NCBI GenBank assembly: GCA_008828725.1
Contig: MEHQ01000533.1
Span: forward strand, 520,226-584,225
Direction of reading: 5' to 3'
DNA from: Saccharina japonica
Lineage: Eukaryota; Sar; Phaeophyceae; Laminariales; Laminariaceae
Length of the DNA stretch: 64,000 nt
A model generated the notes under the pieces. It was given only the letters and a program-made list of their open reading frames with translations, had not been told where the DNA came from and did no database searches. Every line of letters begins with the position of its first letter. Position 1 is the stretch's first letter. The position numbers were made by a program, and so were the translations under genes. Below are positions 10,991 to 22,139 of the stretch, piece after piece.

Positions 10991-11262
10991 CTGCCGCTTT
11001 GCCTCTGACTGGCGCGTTTTATGGCTCGAAATTTGTTTTTTGTCAGTGAAAACTAAAGCCAGTTAGTTGACTCACTCCGCCACCCAGCTAATAACTATTA
11101 ATAGCCGTGAAGAAAAACATCAATTACAGCCTTATGCCAGGTATAGAATTACGGGGAACCCACTCCAGTAATGCGTAGTAATCATAACCTAAATGTGGTG
11201 TGGAAACACACGGGGGATATGTGTATTTTTGCGCCCATTATGAGTTACTCATGATTACTTTT
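10991..11262. other. Gene-free stretch
   Basis: Ordinary sequence with no reading frame, repeat or RNA signal that I can support, ending in a poly-T run that is the A-rich tail of the next SINE on the minus strand. Confidence 0.5.
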
Positions 11263-11625
11263 TTTTCCCATCCCTGTTATTATTTTCTCCGCCCTTCTTT
11301 TCTCTCTCCTTCCTAGTCGTGACTCAGATCCGGGGTCACAAAGTAGGCTCTTCTCCCTCGTCCCCCACTTCGGTTCTTGCCTTGCATTCTTATCGCGAGG
11401 AGACTTCAGCCCTTTCTTCCCTCGTCGACTCGCATCGAATTGCTCCTGCTTGCCTGCCTGCCCACGCTACTATTAATAGGCGCTCTCAGCAGTTGATTCC
11501 GTTTTTATTTATGTTTGCAAATAAACTCAAACATCCGACCCACGTGAGATTCGAACCCCATAAACCAAGTCTTAGTATCATTCGAGGGTACCAGTAGACC
11601 ATGTAGTACTATACAGCTCCTCTTA
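11263..11625 (-). mobile_element. tRNA-derived SINE, full-length copy
   Basis: Minus-strand orientation. The head has TGGTCTACTGGTA (A-box-like) and GGTTCGAATCT (B-box). The body matches the other family members (GAGGAAGAAAG, TCGCGATAAGAATGCAAGGC-like, CCGGATCTGAGTCACGACTA) and ends in CAGGGATGGG followed by poly-A. The extreme 5' end differs from the GCCGGTCGCCCC heads of other copies, so it may have a slightly different founder tRNA or a diverged start. Confidence 0.75.
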
Positions 11626-11699
11626 ACACTAATGGTATATACCGGAGATCATAGCAGTCATAACCAAAATTGTTTCCTAAACATCGGGGGATACATGGC

Positions 11700-12725
11700 T
11701 TTTGGGCCAATCGGGGGTTCTGATTCCTCTTGCCCTCCGTGGTAGTTGGAGCTTGAAGCGAGACACCCTCCGCCAGATGGCGACCCGGGTGGCCACCGAG
11801 ACGATGTACGTCAGCAGGCGCTCCTTCTCCACTCATTTCCTCGACAGGGTGCACAGTTGGGTATCGGCCAAGCCGGGAGAATCCACAACTGACGATTGTA
11901 TTGTTTTTATTCGTCAGAAGAATGCGGTTGAGCTGGGGTTCGAATTTTTCGCTGGTGTGTTTATTGCACAAGGCACCCCCCCTCCCCCAACACACACAAC
12001 GACCGCTGCCGGCTGGGCCTCCTTGTACCACTACACCAGGCGCCCCAAGCTTCCCACCGCAAAGGTGCCCGTACCGTACATGACGCAAGATAACATGCTC
12101 CCTAGAACGAAGTTCCGAGACGGGTTTGTCCAGAACAAGGGGGGAAACACACACAACGAGGGTAGGGGTTTCGGAAAGGTCTTGAAGGCGGTTTTTTCCG
12201 TAACACTCATCGCTCTGCATTTGTGCTGTTATCGTACTGTTGTCGACTTAACCAGCTTCATCCGAGGAGCGTGTTTCTTAAACGGTAATATCGCGCGTAA
12301 AATGGTATGGGCCGAAATCGTCCCGTACGTGGTACAGTATGGTCCTTTAGACCTTGCTACGTAGCTTCCAGGGGAGTGAGTCACCGGCCTCATTCCTTGA
12401 CGAGGAATGTAGAAACTGCGCGACCGATGTAGCACGCAGCTTTGCAACGTTGTGTTTCGGCCCCAATCAGGAGAACTCACAGCTGACATTGTTTTTGTTT
12501 TTTTCACATGAATACGGTTGCCGTGAGGTTTAGAGTCTCGGCGGGTGTGATGGTGGCTCGAGGCACTTTTTTCTGGGCCTTCTTCCGGCGACGAAAGTGT
12601 GAGAGTGCGAGATGGCGTATTTCGATGAATTCAACGGGCGGTGGGAATGCTGAACCCTATGCTCGATATAAGTATTATCAAGGCAAGCCTCGGGGGGGGG
12701 GGGGGGGGGACGACACCTGTGACCT
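11700..12725. repeat. Local tandem duplication, no supported gene
   Basis: The stretch 11,780-11,970 is repeated in diverged form at 12,340-12,580: GAGAATCCACAACTGACGAT against GAGAACTCACAGCTGACATT, then TTTGTTTTTATTC, then AATGCGGTTG/AATACGGTTG and GCTGGTGTG/GCGGGTGTG. Overlapping long frames occur on both strands (plus 11,702-12,364; minus 11,609-12,220). Neither resembles a known family, and the duplicate does not preserve either, so I do not call a gene. An 18-base G run sits at 12,692-12,709. Confidence 0.45.
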
Positions 12726-12860
12726 GGGCTATTCCTAGTCCAGAAGGGCGCTGAGGGTAAAACCTTGCTCGAGTTGAGCTGGCGGAGACTAACAGTAAAT
12801 TACCATAAACTAAAGAGTTGCTTCCTCTCCCCTCAACCCGGCCTACCCTACGTTTACGGG

Positions 12861-12960
12861 GGACCATAGTAAACACTAGTAAATAGGACCAAATATTGTT
12901 AGTAAAAATAGGTAAACATACAGGTTTTTGTGTTAACCATAGGTTCTATTTAGTATGGTA
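12861..12960. mobile_element. Small TIR element (MITE-like), second copy
   Basis: The left end GGACCATAGTAAACACTAGT (then AAATAGGAC) and the right end TTCTATTTAGTATGGTA match the element at 2,835-2,925, with a 10-bp insertion in the left end. The middle is AT-rich and unrelated or strongly diverged. Confidence 0.5.
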
Positions 12961-13279
12961 CTGTATGCCTTACTCCCGTAATAAAGTGTCTGCACTCCAG
13001 TTCCTGCCCTGCCTTTCATTTCTCGGCGTATGTATTCCAATAGCCCTCATCTCTGATTCTCGCCTTTCTTGCATACACAACAGAAAAACTCACATCCCGG
13101 GATCTCTTAACATCCCGGGGTCTCTAAGCACTTGAAAAGCCCCGCCCCTTCTATTATATTTAAAAAATTAAAAAACAACAGCTGTGAGCTCGAGGATTTC
13201 GTCGAAGCTCATATTTGCTAGCTGAGTGTAATACTTCGATCGCGCGTACTTACGGATTTTATATGTCCTCATGTAGGAT

Positions 13280-13790
13280 GTACATCCTATAGGTTGGGTT
13301 GGCGTCGGTTGACGACGCTGTAAAACACGCCGCTCACTGTGTGAGCTAGACGACCAGGGTCCTGTTTTTGTTTTTGGCGGTCACCAAGGCTGGCGGTCTT
13401 GTGAGATCATTTGTGCGGGGTTGAGAACCTCAACTCCACACAAGGGAAATTATCGTATTACGTAGTGTGTATATGGTAAGGCACCCACGAGGCAGATAGA
13501 TAGTAATACCCATTGCTGCCTCTGGAAGTGGCCACACCAGAAATTAAATCAATTCGTTGGAGGCTGTCGTCCATACGCAAGTCCGCTTCATACGCGGTTC
13601 TTAGCAGGATTCAGGTCACCCTTCATGCGACTCGCCCAATGCCTCACGGCGCTTCGCGCTTGGTGCAAGCATTGTCTGCCTGGTTGGTGAAAACCCAACG
13701 TGCTCCGTCCCGGCACTGTAGGGATGCGAGGGTCTATGGTCATACGACTACGGCCATGCACGACAGGAGTAGACCCCCTTCCTGATTCGG
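13280..13790 (+). mobile_element. ~500-bp dispersed element, copy 1
   Basis: This copy aligns end to end with 32,291-32,811 (inverted) and with the 3' four-fifths at 50,380-50,705. Shared landmarks in order: GGTTGGGTTGGCGTCG, GTGAGCTAGACGACCAGGG, TTTGTGCGGGGTTG, GATATGGTAAGGCA-like, CACCCTTCATGCGACTCGCC, GCTTCGCGCTTGGTGC, and GGGTCTATGGTCATACGACT. It has no open frame that survives in all three copies, no poly-A tail and no long TIR. Its superfamily is unknown to me. The copy at 32,291 interrupts sequence that is uninterrupted in the mirrored arm, which shows that the element moves. Confidence 0.7.
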
Positions 13791-13799
13791 TACTGTATC

Positions 13800-14640
13800 G
13801 CGCATTGTTGGGCTCGGCAGCACGCCTAGTCTAGTTGTTCACCTCCTCGTCGAACCGCATGATTGACATATTTGATGACACGTATCCGTACCCAGCTCGT
13901 ACCGGGGGACGTTCCAACTCTTTCATATAAACATGTTTTTTTTTCTGGATTATCAAGCACAAACGTTTTTTTTCGCTATGTATGGGCTATGACTACATAT
14001 AATTTTTCACCAGGTGTATGGATTTTTCGAAATCACAGCACCATGGTGATCTGAATGTATTGATACGATCTCGGCGCCAACGATGCTCACGTTGCCTATA
14101 CTGCTCTCCATACTCCAATCTGATATAATTCTAGTAGTAGCTGTGCTGCATAGTATGGAGAGTCGCGGTCGGAATCGAGGCCCAGGTTTGCGTTTGACCT
14201 GGTCAGACCATAAGAGTATACCGACACAAACACGCTGGTACGTTTTAGATATAACTGTCAAATAAATTTGCACAGAAGTTGATAAAACGTGTGCAGCCCT
14301 CTCAATTTCCAAGGATCGTCAGTCGTCGGCTTGCGTTGGCGATACATGTTTGTATTATATACCCACGTTGGGCATTTTTCGTAAGGCGCCTTGTGGACGT
14401 TTCCGGATTTGAGGGAGACTGGCGGCCCTCAGTGGATAGGTTCGTGTCGTGTCCTAGGCAAAAAAGGTCCGGCGACAGCGGAATTTGAACCCGACACCCG
14501 ACACCGACCATTGCAGAGCCTCGCGGCAAAACATGTGACGTTCCTACGAGTACATGAGTCGTCGGAACAGCCGGTTCAACGAGGTGATGATGCTATTTTA
14601 TTTTGTGTTCATTGTGTGTTGTGCGCCTAGTTGAGTTTGA
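13800..14640. other. Gene-free stretch
   Basis: No gene that I can support. Positions 14,470-14,620 are weakly similar to 52,780-52,960 (AAAACATG, TGTGACG, CAACGA in order) and contain, on the minus strand, a B-box-like GGGTTCAAATTCC, so a decayed tRNA-like repeat is possible. Confidence 0.4.
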
Positions 14641-14649
14641 GATGTGACG

Positions 14650-17055
14650 CAAGAAAGTAGAATACCGACAGGCCTCTCTTGGTTGAGTTCACAGCTGGCG
14701 TATCATATAACTCGTACCTGTAAAGTGTACTCCGCAGGTATGGGTTATATAATACACCAGCTGTACGTAGGTTCAACTAGGATAGGCCTGTCGATACTCT
14801 ACTTTTCAAGACGTACAGTACATTTGGTGCACGTAAAGTGTTCTCCGCAGGTATGAGTTATATAATGCACCAGCTGTACGTAAGTTCAACTAGGATGGGC
14901 CTGTCGATACTCTACTTTTCAAGACGTACAATACACCTGGTGCCCGTAAAGTGTACTCCGCAGGTACGAGTTATATGTTACGCCGGCTGTAGTTTCGTGT
15001 CTATGAAGTGTAGCCCGCTGGTACGAGTTACCTTGTATATGATGCCTGGTACGTCAGCTGTAGGTTCAACTACAACCGACCTGCCAACACTATTATTTTC
15101 AAGACGAATGCAATAATTCGCGCGTTCTCCGCAGGTACGTGTTATATGATACCTGGTACATACGTCAGCTTTAGGTTCAACTACAAGAGTCGATACTCCA
15201 CTTTTCAAGACGTATACTATAGTCCGTGCCTGTGATTTTGTACCCCGACGGTGCGAGTTCTATGATACGCCAGCTGTCGGTTCAATCAAGATATGCCTGT
15301 TGATCTGGTGATGCTCTACTTTTCAAGGCAAGCGATATCACAGTTTACTATCATCGTAAAGCCACACCTCGGTCGCGCGCGTGCCCCCCCAAGCACTTCC
15401 CTATGGTGTCCTGGCTGTGAATTGGGTGGTTGCTGTTTTCGTCGCGCTTGGCTACCGCGATGTGCCGGCCGAGCTCAACGTTCAAAATCACGACACCACC
15501 CCTGCACAAGGCTACACTACATCGCCATACTACACGTGTAGGTGCGGTGCTGCTGTAGGTGGGCCTAAGCTTGATGGCGGGCGTGTTTTCCCTGCATTTA
15601 CGAATACAGTAGCTACATTGACAACGCGAGGCCAGAGCGACAGTCTTCTCGCTGATTGCACCACGTTGTTCTTGTTGTGCTCGGCTTTTTTCTTTGACTC
15701 GCTTGCTTGCTTGCTCTCTCACCAGGAACAGGCTGAATATCCGGGAAGCAGTCTCCGTGCGCGCTACTGATTCACGATTACGAAGACCTTGGACCTTGTG
15801 GCTACAACGTGCGACTGGCTTCGCTCCTGTATGGTCCCACAGACCGTTTGGTAAGAGAAACGTGATATCGTGTACGTAGCGTGTTCTGTGCCAAGTTCAG
15901 GGCCCGGAGTGAGTGGCTATTATCTGCCTCTCCCACAACGTGCGTCGTATTCTAAAATGTACCAGGTATTGTAGCAGTAGTCGTCGCCCTTCCCCTTCCC
16001 TTCCCTTCCCTTACCTTACCTTTTGTGTTGCGGTCGGCCTCTTTTAATTTTCGCCTTTTATACATCCCTGCTGTTCGCTTAGTGTTGACGTCGCCCAATG
16101 AGGAATGTTTCGTCCTTGACCTCATCCAATCGATGCGTACCTCATGCTGCTGTATGAAACGTGTACCAAGTACTTAAATTTCACGCAATTCGTTTGGTTT
16201 ACTTACGTCCTGCGTCTCTTACCCAGTACACCTGGCATGTGATGCATTTTCTCTGTACTGTAGTTTAGTTGCCACAGAGCTAGAATATCTCTAGGACGGA
16301 GAATCAGCACGGACACTGATGTGCTGTGCCGGATGTAGGTTGTAGGTATTCATAGGTGTGAATAACGGTGCATAGCGAAGAACACACATACGCATCAAAA
16401 ATAGCTACGTACAGGACAACCCCTATGTATATGTTAATCGGCAAAGTCCCCACGAGTAGCGCTATACGCGTCCAAGCCTCTCAGATGTTTCTCTTTTTCT
16501 GTTGGGCTGATGCCGATGGCGCCACCGCCCCATGTCCGCTTGTCTAAGGCGCACGTTTCGTTTTGCTTTCCCTTGCGTGGTTTGTGCAGTGGCTCTATAA
16601 ATGCCTGCTATATACCCATTTCCATGGAAGCTGGTGTATGGTATTGACCACCTTGCTCGCATAACCCCGGTCCGCCCGCTTCTAGTTTCCTTTACCGCAC
16701 CTATTTTCTATGGAGCCAGAGCTACTCTTGCAGGAAAAATGTGCCCGACCACTTGCTACTCGTTTACCCCTCTTCTTCAGCCTGACCACACAACAAAAAC
16801 AAACATTTCCCGGGTTCTGGAAAGTTCGCCTGCCTACGCATGTGTTGCTCTGGGTGTATCCCCACCCCCAGGGGTTACAAAGCGTACCATCGAAGTATCA
16901 CGCGCAACCTGCAAAGTATGGCTTTCGACGAAATAGTATATGTCTCATTGCTAAGGTGTTTATTTTTATTTTGTTGAAACCATGCAAATATGGGTTTGCA
17001 GTGTACCGGGTGCTTGGTACGCATTTTAGGAGTAGTGAATGAGATACGCAAATTT
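14650..17055. repeat. Tandem unit A1 of a ~2.2-2.4-kb family
   Basis: The unit begins with six imperfect subrepeats of about 115 bp (14,720-15,345) carrying GTGTACTCCGCAGGTA, ACGCCAGCTGTAGGTTCAAC, AGGCCTGTCGATACTCTACT and TTTCAAGACGTA. A region follows with TCGCACGTGCCCTCCAAGC-like and CTGGCTGTG words, a CTTCCC/TTACC pentamer run (15,990-16,020), GTCGGCCTCTTTT, GGCAAAGTCCCCACGAGTAG, and a tail ending at GAAATGAGATACGCA-like sequence. The same order recurs in A2 (17,056-19,250), B1 (53,400-55,800) and B2 (55,800-57,850). Frames such as 15,381-15,770 (+) are not kept in frame in the other units, so a protein product is not supported. Confidence 0.75.
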
Positions 17056-19250
17056 CCATAAAGTTGAGTACCGACAGACCTCTTCCTCTTTTGATCGAAC
17101 GTTCATAGCTGACTATAAATCAAGACCTTGAGAAGTGTACTCCGCACGTACGAGTTGTATGGTATATGTCAGCTATATATTAATCTACAATATTCAATAG
17201 TCTGCTTTCCAACACGTAAAGTATATTGTTTTTCGTGATTGGGAAGTGTACTGCACAGGTACGAGTTCTATGAGATGTCAGCAGTAGGTTCAATCAAGAG
17301 AGGTCTGTCGACGCTCTAGTTTTCAAGACGTATACCATCGATCGTGCCTGTGCAGTGTACTCCGCAGGTACGGGTTTTATGATGATATGTCGGCGGTAGG
17401 TTCAACTACAAGAGGCCCGTCGATACTCTTTTTTTCAAGACGTACTATAAGATCGTGTCTGTGAAGTGTACTTCATAGATACGAGTTATGTTATACGCCA
17501 GCTGTCAGTTGAACTAGGAGATGCCTGTTAATACTCTACGTTTCAAGAAGTATACAGTACTACATTTTGTACATGCACAATTACGAGTTATATGATACAT
17601 CGTCGGTTGGACTAAGAGGGGCTTGTCGATATTTTACTTTTTCAAGGCATATATTGGATTTTGTGCCTGCGAAGTGTACTTCACAGGAGGATATGATACG
17701 CCAGCTGTCGGTTGAAATAAGAGAAGCCTGTCGACACTCTACTTTTCAAGGCGAGCAACATCACTCTTTACTCGGATCTTCTTGATGTAGCACGTCAGTC
17801 GCACGTGCCCTCCAAGCATTTCCTTGTTTAGCCCTGGCTGTGCTTTGTGTGCTTGCTCTTTTTGTCGCGCTTCACTGCCACGATTTGCTGTCGCGTTTAA
17901 CAGTCGAAATCACTAAATCACCCCCCCCACTACGAGGGTGTGCCACATCACCTTAAACTACTAGTGTACAGCTGTACCACTGCCTACTGTACTGCTATTG
18001 GTAGCTCTAAGCCCGACAACACGTGTGTTTTCCCTGCGTATGATTATACCAAACAGACCAACCGGGAAGCCACAACCACAGCCCTCTCACCAATTACGTC
18101 ACATTTTTCGTTCGCCCACGTTTTTCTTGGGCTGACTTGCTTTGCTTGCCTCTCGCCGGGAACCTGCGTGATAGCGGCGAAGCACTCTCCATGCCCGCTA
18201 CTAGCTCAAGATTACGAGTGCACCACAGCTGCAAGGTGCGACTGGCTTCGCTCCAGTACGGTCATCAGTCCGCTTGGTAAGAGAGATGCGCGATACAATT
18301 TTCTGTGCCGGTTCCAGGACGCCGACTGAGTGGCTAGCTTCGCCTACAACGTGCGTTGTATTATAAAATGTATTGCAGCAGTATTTGTCGCCCTTTCCCT
18401 TACCTGATGTCCCTTATTTTTGGTCTTGGGGTCAGCCTCTTTTGGTTTTGCCTTTTTTCCATCGCCGCCTCTTGCTTGGGGTTGACGCCGCCCAGCTAGG
18501 AAAGTACACCCCTCGGCTTAATCCAATCAACGCGTACTACTGTACTGCCGTACGTATTAAGCTTGAGCCGTGGTTTGCTGCAATCGTGTCTGGTTCGGTT
18601 ATGCCCTGCTCCTCGTACACCCGGCACTTTTGTCATGCGATGTATTTTGTCTGTTCCGTAGTTTGTGGATTCAAAACTGGTATATATCTCTCTAGAATGA
18701 AGAAACAGCACGGAAACTGGGTGCGCTCGATGTCTATGAGTGAAAACAACGGAGGAATATAAAAAAAACACACGTCAACAATAAATCTTTGACAACACCT
18801 ATGTATCTATTCATCGGCAAAGTCCCCACGAGTAGCGCTCTAAGCGTTCAAGCCTCTCAGATTATCCCTATTTCTGTTGAGCTCATTCCGATGGGGCACC
18901 CGCCCCATTTCCGCTCGTCCAAAGCGCACGTCTCTCTTTGCTGCATTTTAAGTGTTCTGCTGCGGCTTAGTAGCCTCTTACCTCTAGTCACCCAATTCCA
19001 TGTACCCTGGTGTCTTCTTTTTACCATCTTGCTCGCTTATTCCCGGCCCGCCCGCCTCTTCTTTTCTTTTTAGTTTTGTAATTATCGCTTTTCTTTGAAA
19101 GAAGTATAATATATATTTTACCCCCCCTGTTCTTTAGCCACATACAAAAAACGTCATTTACCGAATCCTGGAACATTTCCCTGCACATGCATTGCTCTGG
19201 TTTTTTTTTCTCCGCAACACCAGGGTTAACAAACCGAATCTCACCGAGCC
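17056..19250. repeat. Tandem unit A2 of the ~2.2-2.4-kb family
   Basis: Adjacent direct copy of A1. It starts with six ~110-bp subrepeats (17,130-17,770), then the AGTCGCACGTGCCCTCCAAGC region, the CCTTACCT run near 18,395, and the ATCGGCAAAGTCCCCACGAG segment at 18,811. The frame at 18,789-19,073 (+) shares a Gly-Lys-Val-Pro-Thr-Ser-Ser stretch with 54,781-55,116, which is what nucleotide-level similarity alone would give. Confidence 0.75.
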
Positions 19251-19399
19251 AGACTCGGAAATTACGCCCCTTACTCGTGATGAGGGCATAACGGCCGTTC
19301 TTATCACATAACTTTTACCAAGAAAAATAGGGCACCGAGGATTCTAAATCCCTTTAGGGTTTGGTTTCTGTTTCGGCTCTGAAATACCTCTATCTTTTC

Positions 19400-19480
19400 T
19401 TGACCGTGGTTATTTGACCGCAGCAATTTGACCGTGATTATTTGACCGTGATTATCTTACCGTGGTTATCTGTCGCCGCT
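19400..19480. repeat. Short tandem repeat of TTATTTGACCGTGA
   Basis: Four to five units of about 14 bp built on GTGATTATTTGACC. The same words (CCGTGGTTATTTGACC) occur once in the right palindrome arm at 35,686-35,701. It marks the edge of the OGFr-gene region. Confidence 0.6.
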
Positions 19481-19556
19481 TTTTTTACCGCTTTTCGATC
19501 GTTATTCACTCGATTAAAGACCAAGGTCTCTTTTTCCAAGACTAATTAAAGCAACA

Positions 19557-19897
19557 AGTATAGTTCTGCTATTCGTCGCCACGGCCTCTTCCACCTTCGC
19601 GCGCCGTAAACGCCTCAGGAGCGTCCAGCGCCGAAAGGTTCTCGCTAAAAGGCAACGTTCCAGCTTTTTGGCAATGCACATGACCACGACTTCGGCAACA
19701 TGCAGGAGGCAGCTGTCTGTCGAGATAGCCCGCCTTTCTCGTGTTATCGCCTCAATAAGAGCGAGGATACTCCACAGTATTCCCCGAGGATGGCTGCGTC
19801 GGGCACCAGCCCGCAGATCGCTGGAGCGCGAGGCAGCAAACGCATTGCCCAGCGGTGTTTTCATGAACCTCTGGACGTGCTGTTGGTCGGCATTTGA
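19557..19897 (+). pseudogene. Inverted N-terminal fragment of the OGFr coiled-coil gene
   Basis: The plus strand encodes residues matching about 30-135 of the intact protein at 36,675-39,986. Shared stretches include Thr-Thr-Thr-Ser-Ala, Cys-Arg-Arg-Gln-Leu-Ser-Val, Arg-Arg-Ala-Pro-Ala-Arg-Arg-Ser-Leu-Glu-Arg and Phe-Met-Asn-Leu-Trp. The flanking sequence from 19,898 runs in the opposite sense relative to the intact locus, so this piece has been flipped in place. Left end: the break follows CGACGAATAGCAGAAC read inverted. Right end: GGCATTTGAATAGAGCC. Disconnected from any start or downstream exon, it cannot make the protein. Confidence 0.8.
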
Positions 19898-20690
19898 ATA
19901 GAGCCAAATTCTCCAGGAGCCGTGGGGACTGCTCGATGCAGGCGATTGTCCTTCATGCGGATAGCAAGCGAAGGGTGCAGGGGAGGGTTTCGGGTATTGC
20001 AATGGTTTCAAGTAGACTGTCGTTTTACAGCGGGTGTCGATACTACCTATGAGGTTGGTTTATTGCGTGAAGTACGCGATCTGTATCCTGGTGAACGCCC
20101 ACACTAACACAAATAGGCACAAAACCGTGGGGAGGTGAGACGTTGAGTAACCCTTGAGCCGAGTCAGTTCGCCATGATCCTTATGGCCCCACAACTTGTT
20201 TATATACCAACCAGCCTGCGGAACACTGCTATGCTGATGGTTGGGTCTCTTATGGGGTCCTGTACCCGGCATACGTGGTGGGGGCTATTGTCGGCTTCCG
20301 ACTCGTGCAAGTTCACAGGGAGTCTGTCGCGAACCGTACACCCACCGTGCAAGGTAAAGTAACTTCCACTGAATGCGCAGCTTAGCATACAAAACCCCTC
20401 AGGCAGATCGCTAACCACACATTAAAATAGGTGAGGTTGATACTCCACACTCACAAGTCGTAAAGGGTAGACAGCCCACCGCAAGGTGTTGGTGTGTCCA
20501 CCACTGAAATCCCAAAGGTGTCCGAGTCCGGCGTGGCATTACCGGTCACGGTGGCGTGGTCCATCCTTGACGTCGAGTCGAAGACAGCATAAGGGGGGTG
20601 GGAATGGGCAACGGTGCAGCATAAATAGTGTTGAGATAATGGATTATTATAGAGACCCATCGAGACTTCCTCGGTCAATGACTGCCATGC
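19898..20690 (-). repeat. 5' flank of the OGFr gene, broken copy
   Basis: This is the direct counterpart of 39,945-40,740, at about nine bases in ten by eye. It includes the start-codon neighbourhood: the intact gene reads ACAATGGCCTAC, while this copy reads ACAATCGCCTGC, so the ATG has become ATC. Minus-strand frames here (20,060-20,272 and 20,200-20,418) differ from the other copy mostly by amino-acid-changing substitutions. The stretch is therefore more likely a promoter or 5' leader than a protein. Confidence 0.75.
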
Positions 20691-20756
20691 TACTAGTGAT
20701 GCGCACTACCGCAACCCCCGCCACGACTAGTAATAGGGAATTGGCTGATTTTCGGC

Positions 20757-21045
20757 ATGAGATTGCCAGTGCGAGGTCGTGAACAGAAGAAGCCGCGGAC
20801 GGACGACTTTCGGTGGAGCCCAAGTGGGAAAGAGTCATTGCTGACTTTGTCAAGCTGCAAGCAGGATTGTGGGAGCAAACAACTGCCGCCACCACCACCG
20901 CCGCCACCAGTGAACTGGCCTTTGTTCGGGAAGAAGGTTATCATATCGCTTTGTGCTTGAACGAAGCCGCGGGCAGACGCCCTTTGGCAACGCACAAGCT
21001 CGAGAGTACGATTGCTGCTGTTGTCTGTTGTGATTTACAACCATT
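20757..21045 (+). pseudogene. Inverted coiled-coil fragment of the OGFr gene
   Basis: The plus strand matches the middle of the intact coiled coil (about residues 530-600): Glu-Glu-x-x-x-x-Arg-Leu followed by Val-x-x-x-x-Lys-Leu-Gln, then Thr-Thr-Ala-Ala-Thr, and later Asn-Glu-Ala and Gly-Arg-Arg-Pro-Leu-Ala. A stop codon lies just upstream, near 20,781. It is oriented opposite to the fragment on its right (21,046-22,130), so another inversion or deletion junction lies close to 21,045. Confidence 0.6.
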
Positions 21046-22130
21046 CGTCGGGCCGCAAGATAAACTCGCCGAGATATATGCCTTCCCCGCCTGCGCCGGA
21101 TCCTGACGAGCGGCCCCCGTCGCGGTAGAAGGCTATAATAGGACTAGCGACTGCACGTGGTGCGGATTGCCCTAGGTTGTCAGAGGCGGCTGATGAACCG
21201 AAAAAGGCACTGCTGTCCGGCGGATTGGGAACGATTCCTGCTGCTGTTGCTGCCGCTGCTGCCGCATTGACGTTGCGACCGGAAAAAGTTGCGAACCTCG
21301 TTTTTTCCTGGCCGCAGTCGTCCCCATTCCAGCGACGCCATTCGCATTCGTCACGGTGGTAGCGGAACTTCCTTCTTCGAGGGCAAACACACCACGCTTC
21401 CTCTGCGCGCGGTCTAGGACCGCCTGCACCTCGACCAGGCTAGCCTTAGCACTGTCCCGCGCCAACGTCGCCCTATCCCGCTCAAGCATCGCCGCGTTTG
21501 GCTCCAAAACGGTGTGGTTTGTTTCTTGTTGGGACATCGTCGGCTGGTTGGCAGTTTTGTTCAAAGCAGCGGTGACCTTGTCAAGCTCCGATCACATTCC
21601 GACCGAAGCAGCAGTTGCACGGTTCCGCTCTCGTTCCCACGCGTCTCGGTCTTGAACCGCCGCGCTCAGTTGATTCGCAGTGTTACTCAAGGCAGCCGTG
21701 ACATGTTCGAGCTCTGAGCGCATTTCGACAAAAACATCAACTGCACGGGTCCGCTCTTGTTCCGACGCATCGCGGTCCTGTGCAGCCTCGCTTGCTGACA
21801 AAGAAGCGCGTGCAGATTCCTGCCGAGGGGCTTGAAGTTGACTCGCGGTGGTAGCGGCGGCAATGTCTTTCTCCTGCGATGCTACTCGCAGCTTGGCAAC
21901 AGCTGCAATCGCACACTTCCGCTCTCGCTCCGATACGTCCCGCCCTAGTGCAACCGTTTTCGCCTCTTGAGTCGCGCGTACATCCTCTTGCCGTGCGGTT
22001 TCCCCCTCGCTAGTCGTGGTGGTGGTTGTGGCGGTCTGCGCCACGAGCGCTGCCTCCGACTCGAGAGCAGCAGCAACTGCATGGTCTCGTTCGAGTTCCA
22101 CCAACTGGCAGGCGGCTTCCCTCGCAACTT
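21046..22130 (-). pseudogene. OGFr coiled-coil fragment, minus-strand arm of a local palindrome
   Basis: The minus strand encodes the stretch that covers residues about 640-970 of the intact protein: Ser-Glu-Gly-Glu-Thr-Ala, Asp-Val-Ser-Glu-Arg-Glu-Arg-Lys-Cys, Ala-Ala-Gln-Asp-Arg-Asp-Ala-Ser-Glu-Gln-Glu-Arg, and Ala-Trp-Glu-Arg-Glu-Arg. Frame breaks interrupt it near 21,590 and 21,260. It runs in the same sense as the intact gene and is mirrored by 22,150-23,050. The two mirror copies meet at about 22,138 with roughly 40 bp between the arms. The OGFr domain is missing from this arm. Confidence 0.75.
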
Positions 22131-22139
22131 TAGCGGCGG

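Noticed and set aside
11609..12364. Two overlapping frames of more than 200 codons on opposite strands
   Set aside because: Neither matches a known family, the local tandem duplicate preserves neither, and the strands cannot both be real.
13700..13765. 5S rRNA-like start (GGTCATACGACTACGGCCATGC)
   Set aside because: Only a short hairpin resemblance at the 3' end of the ~500-bp element; the rest of a 5S gene is absent.
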